Origin: an uncultured Lachnospiraceae bacterium
Lineage (GTDB): Bacteria; Bacillota; Clostridia; Lachnospirales; Lachnospiraceae
Reading direction: 5' to 3'
DNA length: 64,000 nucleotides
NCBI GenBank assembly: GCA_910585005.1
Contig: CAJUCN010000007.1
Coordinates: forward strand, 1 to 64,000
The translations under genes and the position numbers were made by a program. The first letter of the stretch is position 1, and each line of letters starts with the position of its first letter. Positions 52,696-61,752 of the stretch are shown here, one piece after another. The notes beneath the pieces are model-generated. The model was not told the origin of the DNA, made no database searches, and was given only the letters and a program-made list of their open reading frames with translations.

Positions 52696-53676
52696 TTGCA
52701 GCGTTTAAATCAGGATATCAAAACGGGACAACTGAATCATATTTACCTGCTCTACGGGGAAGAGGCGTATTTGCAAAAGCAGTACAGGGACAGGCTTAAG
52801 GCAGCGATTATTGGTGATGATACCATGAATTATCACTATTATGAAGGAAAGAACCTATCTGTAGGGGAGGTGATCGACCAGGCGGAGACAATGCCTTTTT
52901 TTGCAGATAAAAGGCTGATTGTATTGGAAAATACCGGGCTTTTTAAAAGCGGCGGGGAAGAGCTTGCGGAATATTTGAAAACACCTGCCCCGACCGTTTA
53001 CTTTCTTTTGGTGGAGAAAGAGGTGGATAAGCGCAGCAAGCTTTACAAAGCAGTCTCTGCCAAGGGATGTGCCGTGGAATTTGGCATTCAGGATGAAAAT
53101 ACGTTGAAACGCTGGATACTGGGGATGATGAAGAGGGAAAATAAAAAAATTTCTGAGGCGTCCCTGGAGTTTCTACTGGAAATGACTGGCACGGATATGG
53201 AAAATATCAAGAAGGAGACGGAAAAACTTTTTTCGTATTGTTTGGATAAAGAAGCCATCACACAAGAAGACATCGGGCAGATCTGTACCAAAAGGATTTC
53301 CAGCCACATTTTTGATATGATAAACGCCATTGCCGACAGGAAACAAAAAAAGGCGTTGGAGCTTTATTATGAACTGTTGGCGTTAAAAGAGCCGCCTATG
53401 CGGATCTTGTTTCTGATCACCAGGCAGTTTAACCTTCTTTTGCAGGTAAAAGAACTTGCGGGAAAGGGATACCAGGGCAGGGCAATCGGGGAGAAAGTAG
53501 GGCTTCCGGGATTTGTCGCAGGAAAGTATGTAACCCAGGCTTCCCGGTTTCAAAAAGAGGAACTTCGGGAAACGGTGGAAGCCTGCGTGGAGGCAGAAGA
53601 AGCAGTAAAGACAGGCAGGATGAACGATAACATGAGTGTGGAGCTTTTGATCGTGAAATATAGCAGTAACCGATAA
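52696..53676 (+). CDS. holA: DNA polymerase III delta subunit
   Basis: A 326-residue clamp-loader subunit that opens the sliding clamp. The N-terminal AAA+ fold without a Walker A (HIYLLYGEEAYLQKQYRDRLK, VIDQAETMPFFADKRLIVLE) and the helical collar domain (LLFLITRQFNLLLQVKEL; KSGR-like KTGRMNDNMSVELLI at the end) fit HolA. The start is TTG at 52696 with AAGGGAGAG upstream. It follows the REC-synthetase gene by 41 bp and may share its transcript, which would link alarmone control to replication genes. Confidence 0.95.
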   Translation: MQRLNQDIKTGQLNHIYLLYGEEAYLQKQYRDRLKAAIIGDDTMNYHYYEGKNLSVGEVIDQAETMPFFADKRLIVLENTGLFKSGGEELAEYLKTPAPTVYFLLVEKEVDKRSKLYKAVSAKGCAVEFGIQDENTLKRWILGMMKRENKKISEASLEFLLEMTGTDMENIKKETEKLFSYCLDKEAITQEDIGQICTKRISSHIFDMINAIADRKQKKALELYYELLALKEPPMRILFLITRQFNLLLQVKELAGKGYQGRAIGEKVGLPGFVAGKYVTQASRFQKEELRETVEACVEAEEAVKTGRMNDNMSVELLIVKYSSNR

Positions 53677-53700
53677 AGAATGAAAGGATGGGAATCAGGT

Positions 53701-54153
53701 ATGAGTATGATCGATGAGGTAAGAGGCCAGATGGTGGAGGCCATGAAAAGTAAGGATAAGCCAAGGAAGGATGCCCTTTCCATGCTGCTTTCCGCTTTGA
53801 AAAACAAGGCCATTGATAAACGGGAGGATCTGACACAGGCGGAAGAGTTTGAGGTAGTCAAAAAGGAAATGAAGCAGACCAAAGAAACCATGGAGCTTGC
53901 CCCGGAAGACCGTGAGGATGTGAAAGAAGCCTGCCGTATCAGGCTTAGCGTATACCAGGAGTTTGCGCCGGAGGAGATGAGTGAGGATGCAATCAGGGAG
54001 ACGGTTAAGCAGGCGCTTGAAAGTCTTGGAATCACAGAACCTTCCGGAAAAGATAAGGGCAAGGTGATGAAGGAGTTGATGCCTAAGGTAAAAGGCAGGG
54101 CCGATGGAGGGCTGGTGAATAAAATTGTGGGGGAAATGCTGGGCGGAATATGA
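53701..54153 (+). CDS. GatB/YqeY domain protein
   Basis: A 150-residue helical protein of the YqeY family (MIDEVRGQMVEAMKSKDKPR at the start, EEFEVVKKEMKQTKETMEL, PKVKGRADGGLVNKIV at the end), related to the tail domain of the GatB amidotransferase subunit; it probably binds tRNA-like substrates, function unproven. The start could be 53701 or the ATG two codons later. It overlaps the Nudix gene by four bases (ATGA). Confidence 0.88.
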   Translation: MSMIDEVRGQMVEAMKSKDKPRKDALSMLLSALKNKAIDKREDLTQAEEFEVVKKEMKQTKETMELAPEDREDVKEACRIRLSVYQEFAPEEMSEDAIRETVKQALESLGITEPSGKDKGKVMKELMPKVKGRADGGLVNKIVGEMLGGI

Positions 54154-54629
54154 AAAGTGCATTGACTACCCTGTGCTACATGGAAAAGGACGGAAAGTAC
54201 CTGATGCTGCACAGGGTTTCCAAAAAGAAGGATGTAAATAAGGATAAATGGATTGGCGTAGGCGGGCATTTTGAAGCCGGGGAAAGCCCGGAGGACTGTC
54301 TGCTCCGCGAGGTGAAGGAAGAGACCGGCCTGACGCTTACAAGCTGGCAGTTCCGGGGGATTGTGACTTTTTGTTATAGTGATGATCCGGCGGAGTATAT
54401 GTGCCTGTATACTGCGGATGAGTTTGTGGGAACGCTGACGGACTGTAAAGAAGGGGTGCTGGAATGGGTTCCAAGGGATCAGATAAGGAGCTTGAACCTG
54501 TGGAAGGGCGACCTTTTGTTTTTTGACTTGATAGAAAAGGAAACTCCCTTTTTTTCTCTGAAATTATGCTATTATGAGGATGGAACCTTATACCAGGCGA
54601 TCCTTGACGGGAAAGAGTTGGAAATATAA
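54150..54629 (+). CDS. Nudix hydrolase, MutT/8-oxo-dGTPase-like
   Basis: A 159-residue hydrolase with a perfect Nudix box from G39 to G60 (GHFEAGESPEDCLLREVKEE core: G39, E45, R53-E54, E57-E58, G60). The first strand (SALTTLCYMEKDGKYLML) and the order fit MutT-type 8-oxo-dGTP diphosphatases as found in many Clostridia, but Nudix enzymes vary in substrate. Translationally coupled to the YqeY gene by an ATGA overlap. Confidence 0.9.
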   Translation: MKSALTTLCYMEKDGKYLMLHRVSKKKDVNKDKWIGVGGHFEAGESPEDCLLREVKEETGLTLTSWQFRGIVTFCYSDDPAEYMCLYTADEFVGTLTDCKEGVLEWVPRDQIRSLNLWKGDLLFFDLIEKETPFFSLKLCYYEDGTLYQAILDGKELEI

Positions 54630-54632
54630 AGA

Positions 54633-56684
54633 ATGGAAAAAAGGAAATGGCAGAAACTAGGGTCGGCGATGCTTTTGGCGTCTCTGGCGCTGGTATGTAT
54701 GGGAATTGGAAAGCGGGAAACGGGCGTTAAGATTATGGCCTGCAAAGCTATTTATAGTGAGAAAAAGGATGGGGATGAAACCGTCCTTGCGATTGGAAAC
54801 CTTACCATCAGGCTTCCGGCAGGGTGGCAGGCGGAAAAACGCGGAGAAGGCGCTGCTACCCAATACATTTTGCGGGATACCCATTCTTGGTGTGAAGATG
54901 AGGAAGTGGAAAAGCATAAAGAGGGCTATGAGCATGAGATTGTGATCACGCCCTATGTCATTTCCGGGATGCCGGAAGATACATTGGAATTGGCAGCAGA
55001 AGTGAGGGAATACTTCCCCACTTCTGTTTTGTATGGAATCCCTGGCAGCGGCAGGGAAAAGGAAGCAGAGGGCTGCCTGATGTACGGGGAAAACCGGGAT
55101 ACAGAAGAAAAAGAGTATTTTCTTTTTTTGGGAAAAGGCTCCAAAAGACATCTGTTCCATGTCAGGGAAAGCAGCATTTATGCGTATACAAACCAGGTGG
55201 AAAGTTTTGGTGATTTCCTGTACTATGGGCTGGTGCAGGCGGACGGGGAAAAGGATGTTAAGGACGGTCGTTCTTATGACGGCCAAAGAGAGTATTATTT
55301 TTGGGTGAACCGTAAACAGGAAAAGCCTTTATTTGTTGTGATGAAAGGCAGTACGGGGGAAGAGGCAGGAACGGTCACCGTTTATCAGAAGGGGGATTAT
55401 GGATCCCCATTGGCAAGCCAGCGGGTAAAAGAATTATATCCGGGGCAGATGGAGATTGTTGATGTAGATCAAGATGGAAACGGGGATTTTTTGTGCAGGT
55501 ATTGGCTGATGGATCCGCTGCGTTCCCTGGATTTTGCGGATGAAGAGGATTTTGACGGTTATTTGTGGGATGAAGGGCGGAAAAACTTTGTCTATACAAA
55601 CGGCGCAAAGATGCTTAGCCGATATGGCGGGATATGGGAAGAGCAAAGAAACAGGCAGGGTTCTTCAGAGGGGGCGGAAAAAATCCCGGAGAGCCTGAAA
55701 GAATATCTGTCCGGATGCCTGCTGTCAGACAGGGAAAAACTGCGCGATGCTATGCTTCCCCTTGTTTCGGACCGGGAACTGGATTTTGCGGAAGTGAAGG
55801 AACTGGCGGAGGATAACCCTGCCATTAGAAATGAAATGCAAAGGATTGCAGCTACTTACGATGGATCCGGGGTGTGGCTTATGGTGGATGCGGATAATGA
55901 CGGGATAGAAGACGTTTACCTCTGCGAATTTTTAGGCGGCACGTTAGGGAGTGTTTCTTACCATCTGTTTAAGGGGGATGGGGACGGAAGTTACGAACTG
56001 ACAAACAAGCTGGAAGAACTTAAGGAGGAATTTGCCTTTTTGGAATGGGAAGGCAGGAATTATCTGGCAAGGACCACATGGGATTTTACCAAGAAGGTAT
56101 ACAACGGGGTTTTACTGGGATGCTATGAGGAGGGGGTTTTTCAGGGCGGCGTCTGGCTTTCCATCACGCCAAAAGAAGGGAAGGATGGACGGGAGATGGA
56201 GACGTCTTATTTAAAAGATGAGAAATACCGGGATCTGGAAAAAGGGCTTATCAAGCTGGCAAAGGAATATCGGTCAGAGGACAGGATAGGACCCGGAACG
56301 GCGGAATCGGAAGATGAGGGGGAGGAGTATCGGAGAAGCTGTGATATTGACAATGACGGGAACAAGGAGCGGTATCGGGTAAGCCTTTGGCAGACCACCA
56401 ATTATTACACAGTTGATCAGATAAGCTTTCATGCGATGGAGGAAGGGATCAACGACCGGGTATGGGAATTGATCAATGAAGAAGAAAACAACGGGATCCC
56501 GAAAAACCTTTGGGTAGATGAAACAAGATACGGAAATGTCATTTATCTTTTATCCGAGGAGGGACTGTATGATTTCCATATCTGCGGCTGGCTTTTGTCA
56601 GAGACAGGGCAGGAAAAGCTGATCCAGGTAACCTGCCGGGTGCAGAGGGAGGTTACGGAAGAAGTGATGGCAGTAAGGCAGTAA
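54633..56684 (+). CDS. exported protein with DxDxDG Ca-binding-type loops, unassigned
   Basis: A 683-residue exported protein with a signal segment (about 8-25). It has three acidic loops of the FG-GAP/VCBS kind, DVDQDGNGD at 277-285, DADNDG starting D419 and DIDNDGN starting D571, each followed by a beta strand, indicating repeated beta modules that bind calcium. The N-terminal 200 residues look like a separate alpha/beta domain (LPAGWQAEKRGE... LYGIPGSGREKEAEG). It starts three bases after the Nudix gene and ends 11 bp before a response regulator gene. No family recognised; a surface sensing or binding role is possible. Confidence 0.7.
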   Translation: MEKRKWQKLGSAMLLASLALVCMGIGKRETGVKIMACKAIYSEKKDGDETVLAIGNLTIRLPAGWQAEKRGEGAATQYILRDTHSWCEDEEVEKHKEGYEHEIVITPYVISGMPEDTLELAAEVREYFPTSVLYGIPGSGREKEAEGCLMYGENRDTEEKEYFLFLGKGSKRHLFHVRESSIYAYTNQVESFGDFLYYGLVQADGEKDVKDGRSYDGQREYYFWVNRKQEKPLFVVMKGSTGEEAGTVTVYQKGDYGSPLASQRVKELYPGQMEIVDVDQDGNGDFLCRYWLMDPLRSLDFADEEDFDGYLWDEGRKNFVYTNGAKMLSRYGGIWEEQRNRQGSSEGAEKIPESLKEYLSGCLLSDREKLRDAMLPLVSDRELDFAEVKELAEDNPAIRNEMQRIAATYDGSGVWLMVDADNDGIEDVYLCEFLGGTLGSVSYHLFKGDGDGSYELTNKLEELKEEFAFLEWEGRNYLARTTWDFTKKVYNGVLLGCYEEGVFQGGVWLSITPKEGKDGREMETSYLKDEKYRDLEKGLIKLAKEYRSEDRIGPGTAESEDEGEEYRRSCDIDNDGNKERYRVSLWQTTNYYTVDQISFHAMEEGINDRVWELINEEENNGIPKNLWVDETRYGNVIYLLSEEGLYDFHICGWLLSETGQEKLIQVTCRVQREVTEEVMAVRQ

Positions 56685-56695
56685 GGGAGGAAGTT

Positions 56696-57340
56696 ATGAC
56701 GATTTTGATCGTAGAAGACGACAGGCCGTTAAATGACGGCATTGCCTTATCGCTTGGCGGGGCAAGGACTTTACAGGCATATAACTTAAAAGAAGCGCGG
56801 GTTTTGTTAAAAGAAGCCATAGACCTTATACTTTTGGACGTGAACCTTCCGGATGGAAGCGGGTTTGATTTTTGTAAGGAAATCCGGTCTTTTTCCACTT
56901 TGCCTGTGATATTTCTTACTGCAAATGACATGGAGCTTGATATAGTGGCGGGCTTTGCCCAAGGAGCGGATGATTATATCACCAAGCCCTTTTCGCTGGC
57001 GGTGCTCCGGGCGCGGATTGATGCCGTTATGCGGCGGCATGAACCTGCGGCTTGTGTGTATGAGCAGGAGGGATTTTTCTTTGATTTTGACAATATGATC
57101 TTTAAAGTGGGGGAAACCCCGGTCAATTTAAGCAAGACAGAGCAGAAGCTTTTAAAGCTTTTGGTGACAAACCGGGGAATCACCCTTTCCCGGGATAAGC
57201 TTATGGACCGGATCTGGACGGACGGGGCTGAGTTCGTGGAGGAAAATGCGCTTTCCGTGACCATAGGGCGGCTGCGCCAGAAATTAGGCGGGGCGCCGAT
57301 CAAGACGGTTTACGGGATTGGTTATGTCTGGGAGCGGTGA
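56696..57340 (+). CDS. OmpR-type response regulator of the ABC-transporter-linked system
   Basis: A 214-residue response regulator: receiver with D8/D9, phospho-acceptor D48 in LILLDVNLP, switch Thr in FLTANDMEL and K in ITKPF, and an OmpR winged helix (LSKTEQKLLKLLV, ENALSVTIGRLRQKLG, GIGYVWE). Part of a BceR/VraR-type module: kinase, ABC ATPase and FtsX permease follow. GGGAGG lies eight bases before the ATG. A direct repeat at 58330-58360 upstream of the ABC genes is a likely binding site. Confidence 0.94.
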   Translation: MTILIVEDDRPLNDGIALSLGGARTLQAYNLKEARVLLKEAIDLILLDVNLPDGSGFDFCKEIRSFSTLPVIFLTANDMELDIVAGFAQGADDYITKPFSLAVLRARIDAVMRRHEPAACVYEQEGFFFDFDNMIFKVGETPVNLSKTEQKLLKLLVTNRGITLSRDKLMDRIWTDGAEFVEENALSVTIGRLRQKLGGAPIKTVYGIGYVWER

Positions 57341-57364
57341 TTGGGTCACATAGGGAGGATTCTT

Positions 57365-58252
57365 ATGTTTTGGGTATGCGTTATGTGTGTGATCGTTCTT
57401 ATCTGTGGGGTGGCCTGTTTCTATGCAAAGACATCGGCGATCCTTAATCATATAGATGAAATGATAGATCAGGCGATAGAAGGAACTTTAACGGAAAATG
57501 AGTTTTCCGAAAAAAAGGCGTCCAGGATCGAGGCAAAGCTTTACCGGTTCCTCCATGCGGGAAAGATGGACAGGCAACAGGCGGTGAAGGAAAGGGATTC
57601 CATCAAGAGCCTGATCAGTGATATTTCCCACCAGACAAAGACGCCTGTGGCAAACATCCTGCTTTATACCCAGTTATTGGATGAAAGGGGTGTTTTGGGG
57701 GAAGAAGAAAAAAAGCTTCTGTCCCGTATCTCTTCCCAGACAGAAAAGCTGGACTTCCTGATCCAGGCTTTGGTCAAGCTTTCCCGGCTGGAAAACGGGA
57801 TCATTGCAGTGTTGCCTAAGCGGGACAGTGTGGAAGAGCTGGTTGGGGAGATTGACTTTGGGGCGGCAATCACCAAGGGGATTTCCTTTTCCGTGGAACA
57901 TACGCCGGGGCTTACCGCGTTGTTTGACCGCAAGTGGACGGCCGAGGCGCTAGGGAACCTGGTGGATAATGCGGTAAAATACACACCTTCCGGGGGCAGG
58001 ATCCGGGTAAGCGCCAAAGCCTATGAAATGTTTGTCTGTATCGAGGTGGCCGATGACGGCATGGGGATCGAGGAAGAAGAAACGGCAAAAATTTTCCAGC
58101 GTTTTTACCGTTCCCAACAGGCAGCGGAGGAAAAGGGCGTGGGGATAGGGCTTTATCTTACACGGGAGATCATCAGGGAGCAGGGCGGATATGTGAAAGT
58201 GGCATCCAGCCCCGGAGAGGGATCCGTGTTTTCAGTTTATCTGCCCAGATAG
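57365..58252 (+). CDS. sensor histidine kinase of the ABC-transporter-linked system
   Basis: A 295-residue kinase with a single N-terminal membrane helix (about 2-22), a short linker (23-70), HisKA with H89 in DISHQTKTPVANIL, and HATPase (NLVDNAVKYT, DDGMGIE, GVGIGLYLTREI). BceS-type kinases usually have two helices with a tiny outer loop; only one is visible here, and almost nothing lies outside, so sensing must go through the permease. GGGAGG six bases before the ATG at 57365 sets the start; the ORF extends to TTG 57341. Its 5' end abuts the response regulator. Confidence 0.9.
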   Translation: MFWVCVMCVIVLICGVACFYAKTSAILNHIDEMIDQAIEGTLTENEFSEKKASRIEAKLYRFLHAGKMDRQQAVKERDSIKSLISDISHQTKTPVANILLYTQLLDERGVLGEEEKKLLSRISSQTEKLDFLIQALVKLSRLENGIIAVLPKRDSVEELVGEIDFGAAITKGISFSVEHTPGLTALFDRKWTAEALGNLVDNAVKYTPSGGRIRVSAKAYEMFVCIEVADDGMGIEEEETAKIFQRFYRSQQAAEEKGVGIGLYLTREIIREQGGYVKVASSPGEGSVFSVYLPR

Positions 58253-58284
58253 CAGTTTTTGAGTGAATAACATAAAGAAAATAT

Positions 58285-58308
58285 GCGGCTGCCCTGGCCG
58301 CTATTTTT
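58285..58308 (+). terminator. weak terminator-like hairpin after the kinase
   Basis: GCGGC/GCCGC with a seven-base loop followed by TATTTTTG. It separates the two-component genes from the ABC genes, which appear to have their own control region just after it. Confidence 0.5.
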
Positions 58309-58329
58309 GTCTGCAAATCTGTCAAAACT

Positions 58330-58360
58330 GTTAGAATCCGGAAAGAATTGAGTTAGAATC
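58330..58360 (+). promoter_or_regulatory. direct repeat GTTAGAATC, candidate response-regulator site
   Basis: GTTAGAATC occurs at 58330-58338 and 58352-58360, 22 bases apart, two helical turns, the usual geometry for OmpR-type dimers. It lies 40 to 70 bases before the ABC ATPase ATG and next to a TATAGT element, so it probably activates the transporter genes in response to the upstream kinase pair. Confidence 0.6.
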
Positions 58361-58398
58361 TTAGCCTATAGTTATTGTTAAAAGGAGGCATAAATCAT

Positions 58399-59082
58399 AT
58401 GGATATTTTAAAAACAACGAATTTAAAGAAATATTATGGAGAGGGCGATACCCAGGTGAAAGCCCTTGACGGGGTAGATTTTGCTGTAGGGGAAGGGGAG
58501 TTTGTGGCCATCGTAGGCACATCGGGAAGCGGCAAGTCAACGCTCCTTCATATGATCGGCGGGTTGGACCGCCCTACAAGCGGAAAGGTAGAAGTGGCGG
58601 GGAAGGATATCTTTACTTTAAAGGACGATGAGCTGACAATTTTCAGGAGACGGAAGATCGGGTTTATTTTCCAGAGTTATAACCTGGTGCCGGTGCTGAA
58701 TGTTTATGAAAATATTGTCCTGCCCATCACCCTTGACGGGAACAAGATCGACCGAGGGCATATTGACAATATCATTGAAACCTTAGGGCTTCCTTCCAAG
58801 GTAAGCAGCCTGCCGGGTCAGCTATCTGGCGGCCAGCAGCAAAGGGTAGCCATTGCAAGGGCCCTGGCGTCAAAGCCTGCCATCATCCTTGCGGATGAGC
58901 CTACCGGGAATCTGGACAGTAGTACGAGTTTGGATGTGATGGGGCTTTTGAAGGTGACCAGCGACAAGTTTAAACAGACCATGGTGATGATTACTCACAA
59001 TGAGGAGATCGCCCAGATGGCGGACCGGATCATCCGGATAGAAGATGGAAAAATCGTAAATAAAAAGGCTGTGGGGGTGTAG
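58399..59082 (+). CDS. ABC transporter ATP-binding protein (MacB/BceA type)
   Basis: A 227-residue ABC ATPase: Walker A GTSGSGKST at 40-48, Q loop FIFQSYNLVPVL, signature LSGGQQQRVAIARAL, Walker B IILADEPTGNLDS and switch His in MITHNEE. This subfamily (LolD/MacB/BceA) pairs with FtsX-type permeases and works by mechanotransmission, often for antimicrobial peptide resistance or sensing. AAAGGAGG precedes the ATG at 58399. The permease starts three bases after the stop. Confidence 0.96.
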   Translation: MDILKTTNLKKYYGEGDTQVKALDGVDFAVGEGEFVAIVGTSGSGKSTLLHMIGGLDRPTSGKVEVAGKDIFTLKDDELTIFRRRKIGFIFQSYNLVPVLNVYENIVLPITLDGNKIDRGHIDNIIETLGLPSKVSSLPGQLSGGQQQRVAIARALASKPAIILADEPTGNLDSSTSLDVMGLLKVTSDKFKQTMVMITHNEEIAQMADRIIRIEDGKIVNKKAVGV

Positions 59083-59084
59083 AG

Positions 59085-61703
59085 ATGTTTAACGTGAACA
59101 GTAAAGCCGCGGTAAGGAAGCTTTCCCGGAAAAGCTTTGCGGCAGCGAAATCAAGAAATCTGATCGCCGTGCTTGCCATTGCCTTAACGGCGCTTTTGTT
59201 TACGGCGCTTTTTACAATAGGGAGCGGTATGATAGAGAACTTCCAGCGCCAGACCATGCGCCAGGCGGGGGGAGACGGCATGGGGGCGCTGAAATACGTT
59301 ACCGATGAGCAGTATGACAAGGTCAAAGACCATGAGCTGATCGAGGAGATTTCCTATAACCGCATTTTGTGTGACGATGTGTTAAATGAAGAGTTTTTAA
59401 AGCGCCGCGCAGAGTTTTATTATATGGATGATGTTGGGATCAAACTGGGATTCTGCGAGCCCACAGGAGGGCATAAGCCTGTGGCTCCCAATGAGATCAT
59501 GATGGATACCAGGGCCATTAAGCTGCTGGGGATCCGGCAAAGGGAAGGAGAACCGGTGACTTTAAAGCTTTTGGTGCACGGAAAGGAAGTGGAGAGGGAT
59601 TTTGTGCTTTCCGGCTGGTGGGAGGCGGATCCGGTGTTCAATGTATCCATTCTGATAGGCTCAAGAGCCTATGTGGATGCACATTTAGAGGAACTTTATA
59701 ATGATTATAAGGAAAGCGCACAACTGACAGGTGTGATCAATTGCTATATCATGTTTAAAAATTCCATGGATCTTGAGGGAAAGATGGATCGTGTGGTCAC
59801 GGAAAGCGGTTTTTCCACGGATCAGGATTCGCCGGATTATATTGCATATAACGTGAACTGGGGTTATCTTTCCACCAATATCGGACTGGATGCGCCTACC
59901 ATAGCGGCAATCGGCCTGTTTCTTTTGCTGATCATTTTTGCGGGCTATCTGATCATCTATAATATTTTCCAGATATCCGTGATCAGGGATATCCGTTTTT
60001 ACGGGCTTTTAAAGACCATAGGCGCCACAGGCAGACAGTTAAGGAGCATTATCCGGTATCAGGCGCTTGTCTTGTCCTGTATCGGCATTCCTTTTGGGCT
60101 GGCAGCCGGATATTTGACAGGGTGTGCACTTGTTCCTTTGATCATGAACCAGACTTATTTTGCGGCAATTGACTATCAGGTTTCTTTCCATCCTTTGATT
60201 TTTGCAGGGAGCACCTTGTTTGCCCTTATCACGGTGCTTCTAAGCACGGCAAAGCCGGGAAGGATCGCAGGGCGGGTATCGCCGGTGGAGGCAATGCGGT
60301 ATACGGATAGCGGCGCCGTGGTGGACGGACGGGGAAAACATAGGAAAAGAAAGGACGGACAGGGAAAAAAGAATACCCGGGAAAGGGTGCAAAGATCCGG
60401 ATACGGTGCGCGCATAGCAGGGATGGCGGCAGCGAACCTGGGAAGAAACCGGAAGCGCACGGTTTTGGTAGTGTTATCCATGTCTTTAAGCCTGGTGCTG
60501 TTTAACACCATCTATACGGTAAGTCTGGGTTTTGATATGGATAAGTATTTAAGCAAATTTGTGGATACGGACTTTTTGGCTGCCCATGCGGATTATTTCC
60601 GGTATCGGTTCCGGGGACCGGAAAACGGAACATCGGAGAGCCTTATTGAGGCGGTGGAAGGACTGCCTGGCTTTGTGGAAGGGGGAAGGATCCTTGGAAA
60701 TATCATGGATGAAGAATCCTTTAAGATAGAATATGACGGAGAGACCCGGGAAACAGCGGACGATCATGGAAATTATTTCTGTGCGGTCTACGGGATGGAA
60801 GATTTGCCTTTGCAGCGGCTTTGGGTTTTGGAAGGGGAGATCGATCTGGAAAAATTAAAGTCCGGAAATTATATCCTGGAGGGTGTTAATCTGGATGATT
60901 ACGAAAATCCTAAGTGGGAGTCCTCCCATTACCAAATTGGGGATACCGTGACGCTGCACAACTATAAAGGACGGCTTACGGAGGGGGAGGAGAATAATGA
61001 CAAGGAGTATCAGAGCCGGGAGTATACAGCCAGGGAATTTACGGTGATGGCCAAGGTTGCCATGAAATATTATACCAATACCTGCGGGACAGGGCATGAC
61101 TTCAATTTTTATCTTCCTGCGGATGTGTACCGGGAGATGGTGGAAGTACCCGGAGTTATGAGCTATTCCTTTAATGTCAGTGACGAGGAAGAGGCTAATG
61201 TGGAAGCTTTTTTGGGAAAATATACGGAAGAGGTGGAGCCGCTTATGGGGTATAGCTCAAAGGCCAGCCGGAAAGGAGAATTTGAAAGTACGCGGAACAT
61301 GGTGCTTTTCGTAGGCGGTGTGTTAAGCCTTGTGATCGGGCTTATTGGGGTGCTGAATTTTGTAAATTCCGTGCTCACCAGCATTTTGACCCGGAGAAGG
61401 GAATTTGCCATGCTGCAGTCGGTGGGCATGACCACATCCCAGCTTAGAAAGATGCTGATGGTGGAAGGATTGTATTATACTGCAGGGGCGGGGATCCTTT
61501 CCCTTGTTCTGGCGGCGGTTTTTTCCGGATATGTTGTGCCTGGGGTGACAGGCGGGTTATGGTTTTTCACCTATCGGTTTACGTTAACGCCTCTTCTTGT
61601 CACCGCGCCGGTCCTTTTGGCGCTGGGAATCATCCTTCCGGCGGGAGTGCTTGGCAGCGTGACCAGACAGAGCGTGGTGGAACGGCTCCGGGAAACGGAA
61701 TAA
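59085..61703 (+). CDS. FtsX-like ABC permease, two-module
   Basis: An 872-residue membrane protein with an N-terminal helix (about 26-48), an outer domain (50-280), a three-helix FtsX block (about 283-400), a basic cytosolic loop (GKHRKRKDGQGKKNTRER), a further helix near 462, a second outer domain (480-735) and a final FtsX block (about 745-865). Two FtsX modules with outer domains match permeases of peptide-sensing or detoxifying systems. The permease likely relays peptide binding to the kinase upstream. A terminator follows. Confidence 0.93.
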   Translation: MFNVNSKAAVRKLSRKSFAAAKSRNLIAVLAIALTALLFTALFTIGSGMIENFQRQTMRQAGGDGMGALKYVTDEQYDKVKDHELIEEISYNRILCDDVLNEEFLKRRAEFYYMDDVGIKLGFCEPTGGHKPVAPNEIMMDTRAIKLLGIRQREGEPVTLKLLVHGKEVERDFVLSGWWEADPVFNVSILIGSRAYVDAHLEELYNDYKESAQLTGVINCYIMFKNSMDLEGKMDRVVTESGFSTDQDSPDYIAYNVNWGYLSTNIGLDAPTIAAIGLFLLLIIFAGYLIIYNIFQISVIRDIRFYGLLKTIGATGRQLRSIIRYQALVLSCIGIPFGLAAGYLTGCALVPLIMNQTYFAAIDYQVSFHPLIFAGSTLFALITVLLSTAKPGRIAGRVSPVEAMRYTDSGAVVDGRGKHRKRKDGQGKKNTRERVQRSGYGARIAGMAAANLGRNRKRTVLVVLSMSLSLVLFNTIYTVSLGFDMDKYLSKFVDTDFLAAHADYFRYRFRGPENGTSESLIEAVEGLPGFVEGGRILGNIMDEESFKIEYDGETRETADDHGNYFCAVYGMEDLPLQRLWVLEGEIDLEKLKSGNYILEGVNLDDYENPKWESSHYQIGDTVTLHNYKGRLTEGEENNDKEYQSREYTAREFTVMAKVAMKYYTNTCGTGHDFNFYLPADVYREMVEVPGVMSYSFNVSDEEEANVEAFLGKYTEEVEPLMGYSSKASRKGEFESTRNMVLFVGGVLSLVIGLIGVLNFVNSVLTSILTRRREFAMLQSVGMTTSQLRKMLMVEGLYYTAGAGILSLVLAAVFSGYVVPGVTGGLWFFTYRFTLTPLLVTAPVLLALGIILPAGVLGSVTRQSVVERLRETE

Positions 61704-61724
61704 ATGATGCAGGATACCAAATGG

Positions 61725-61752
61725 CGCAGGGGGATTTCCCCTGCGTTGTTTC
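61725..61752 (+). terminator. rho-independent terminator after the permease
   Basis: An 8-bp perfect stem (CGCAGGGG/CCCCTGCG) with a five-base loop followed by TTGTTT. It lies at the end of the permease gene and overlaps the tail of the convergent gene by a few bases. Confidence 0.75.

Noticed and set aside
53550..54269. 239-codon minus-strand frame
   Set aside because: Ser/Phe/Leu-rich antisense shadow of holA, the YqeY gene and the Nudix gene, all of which have family motifs.
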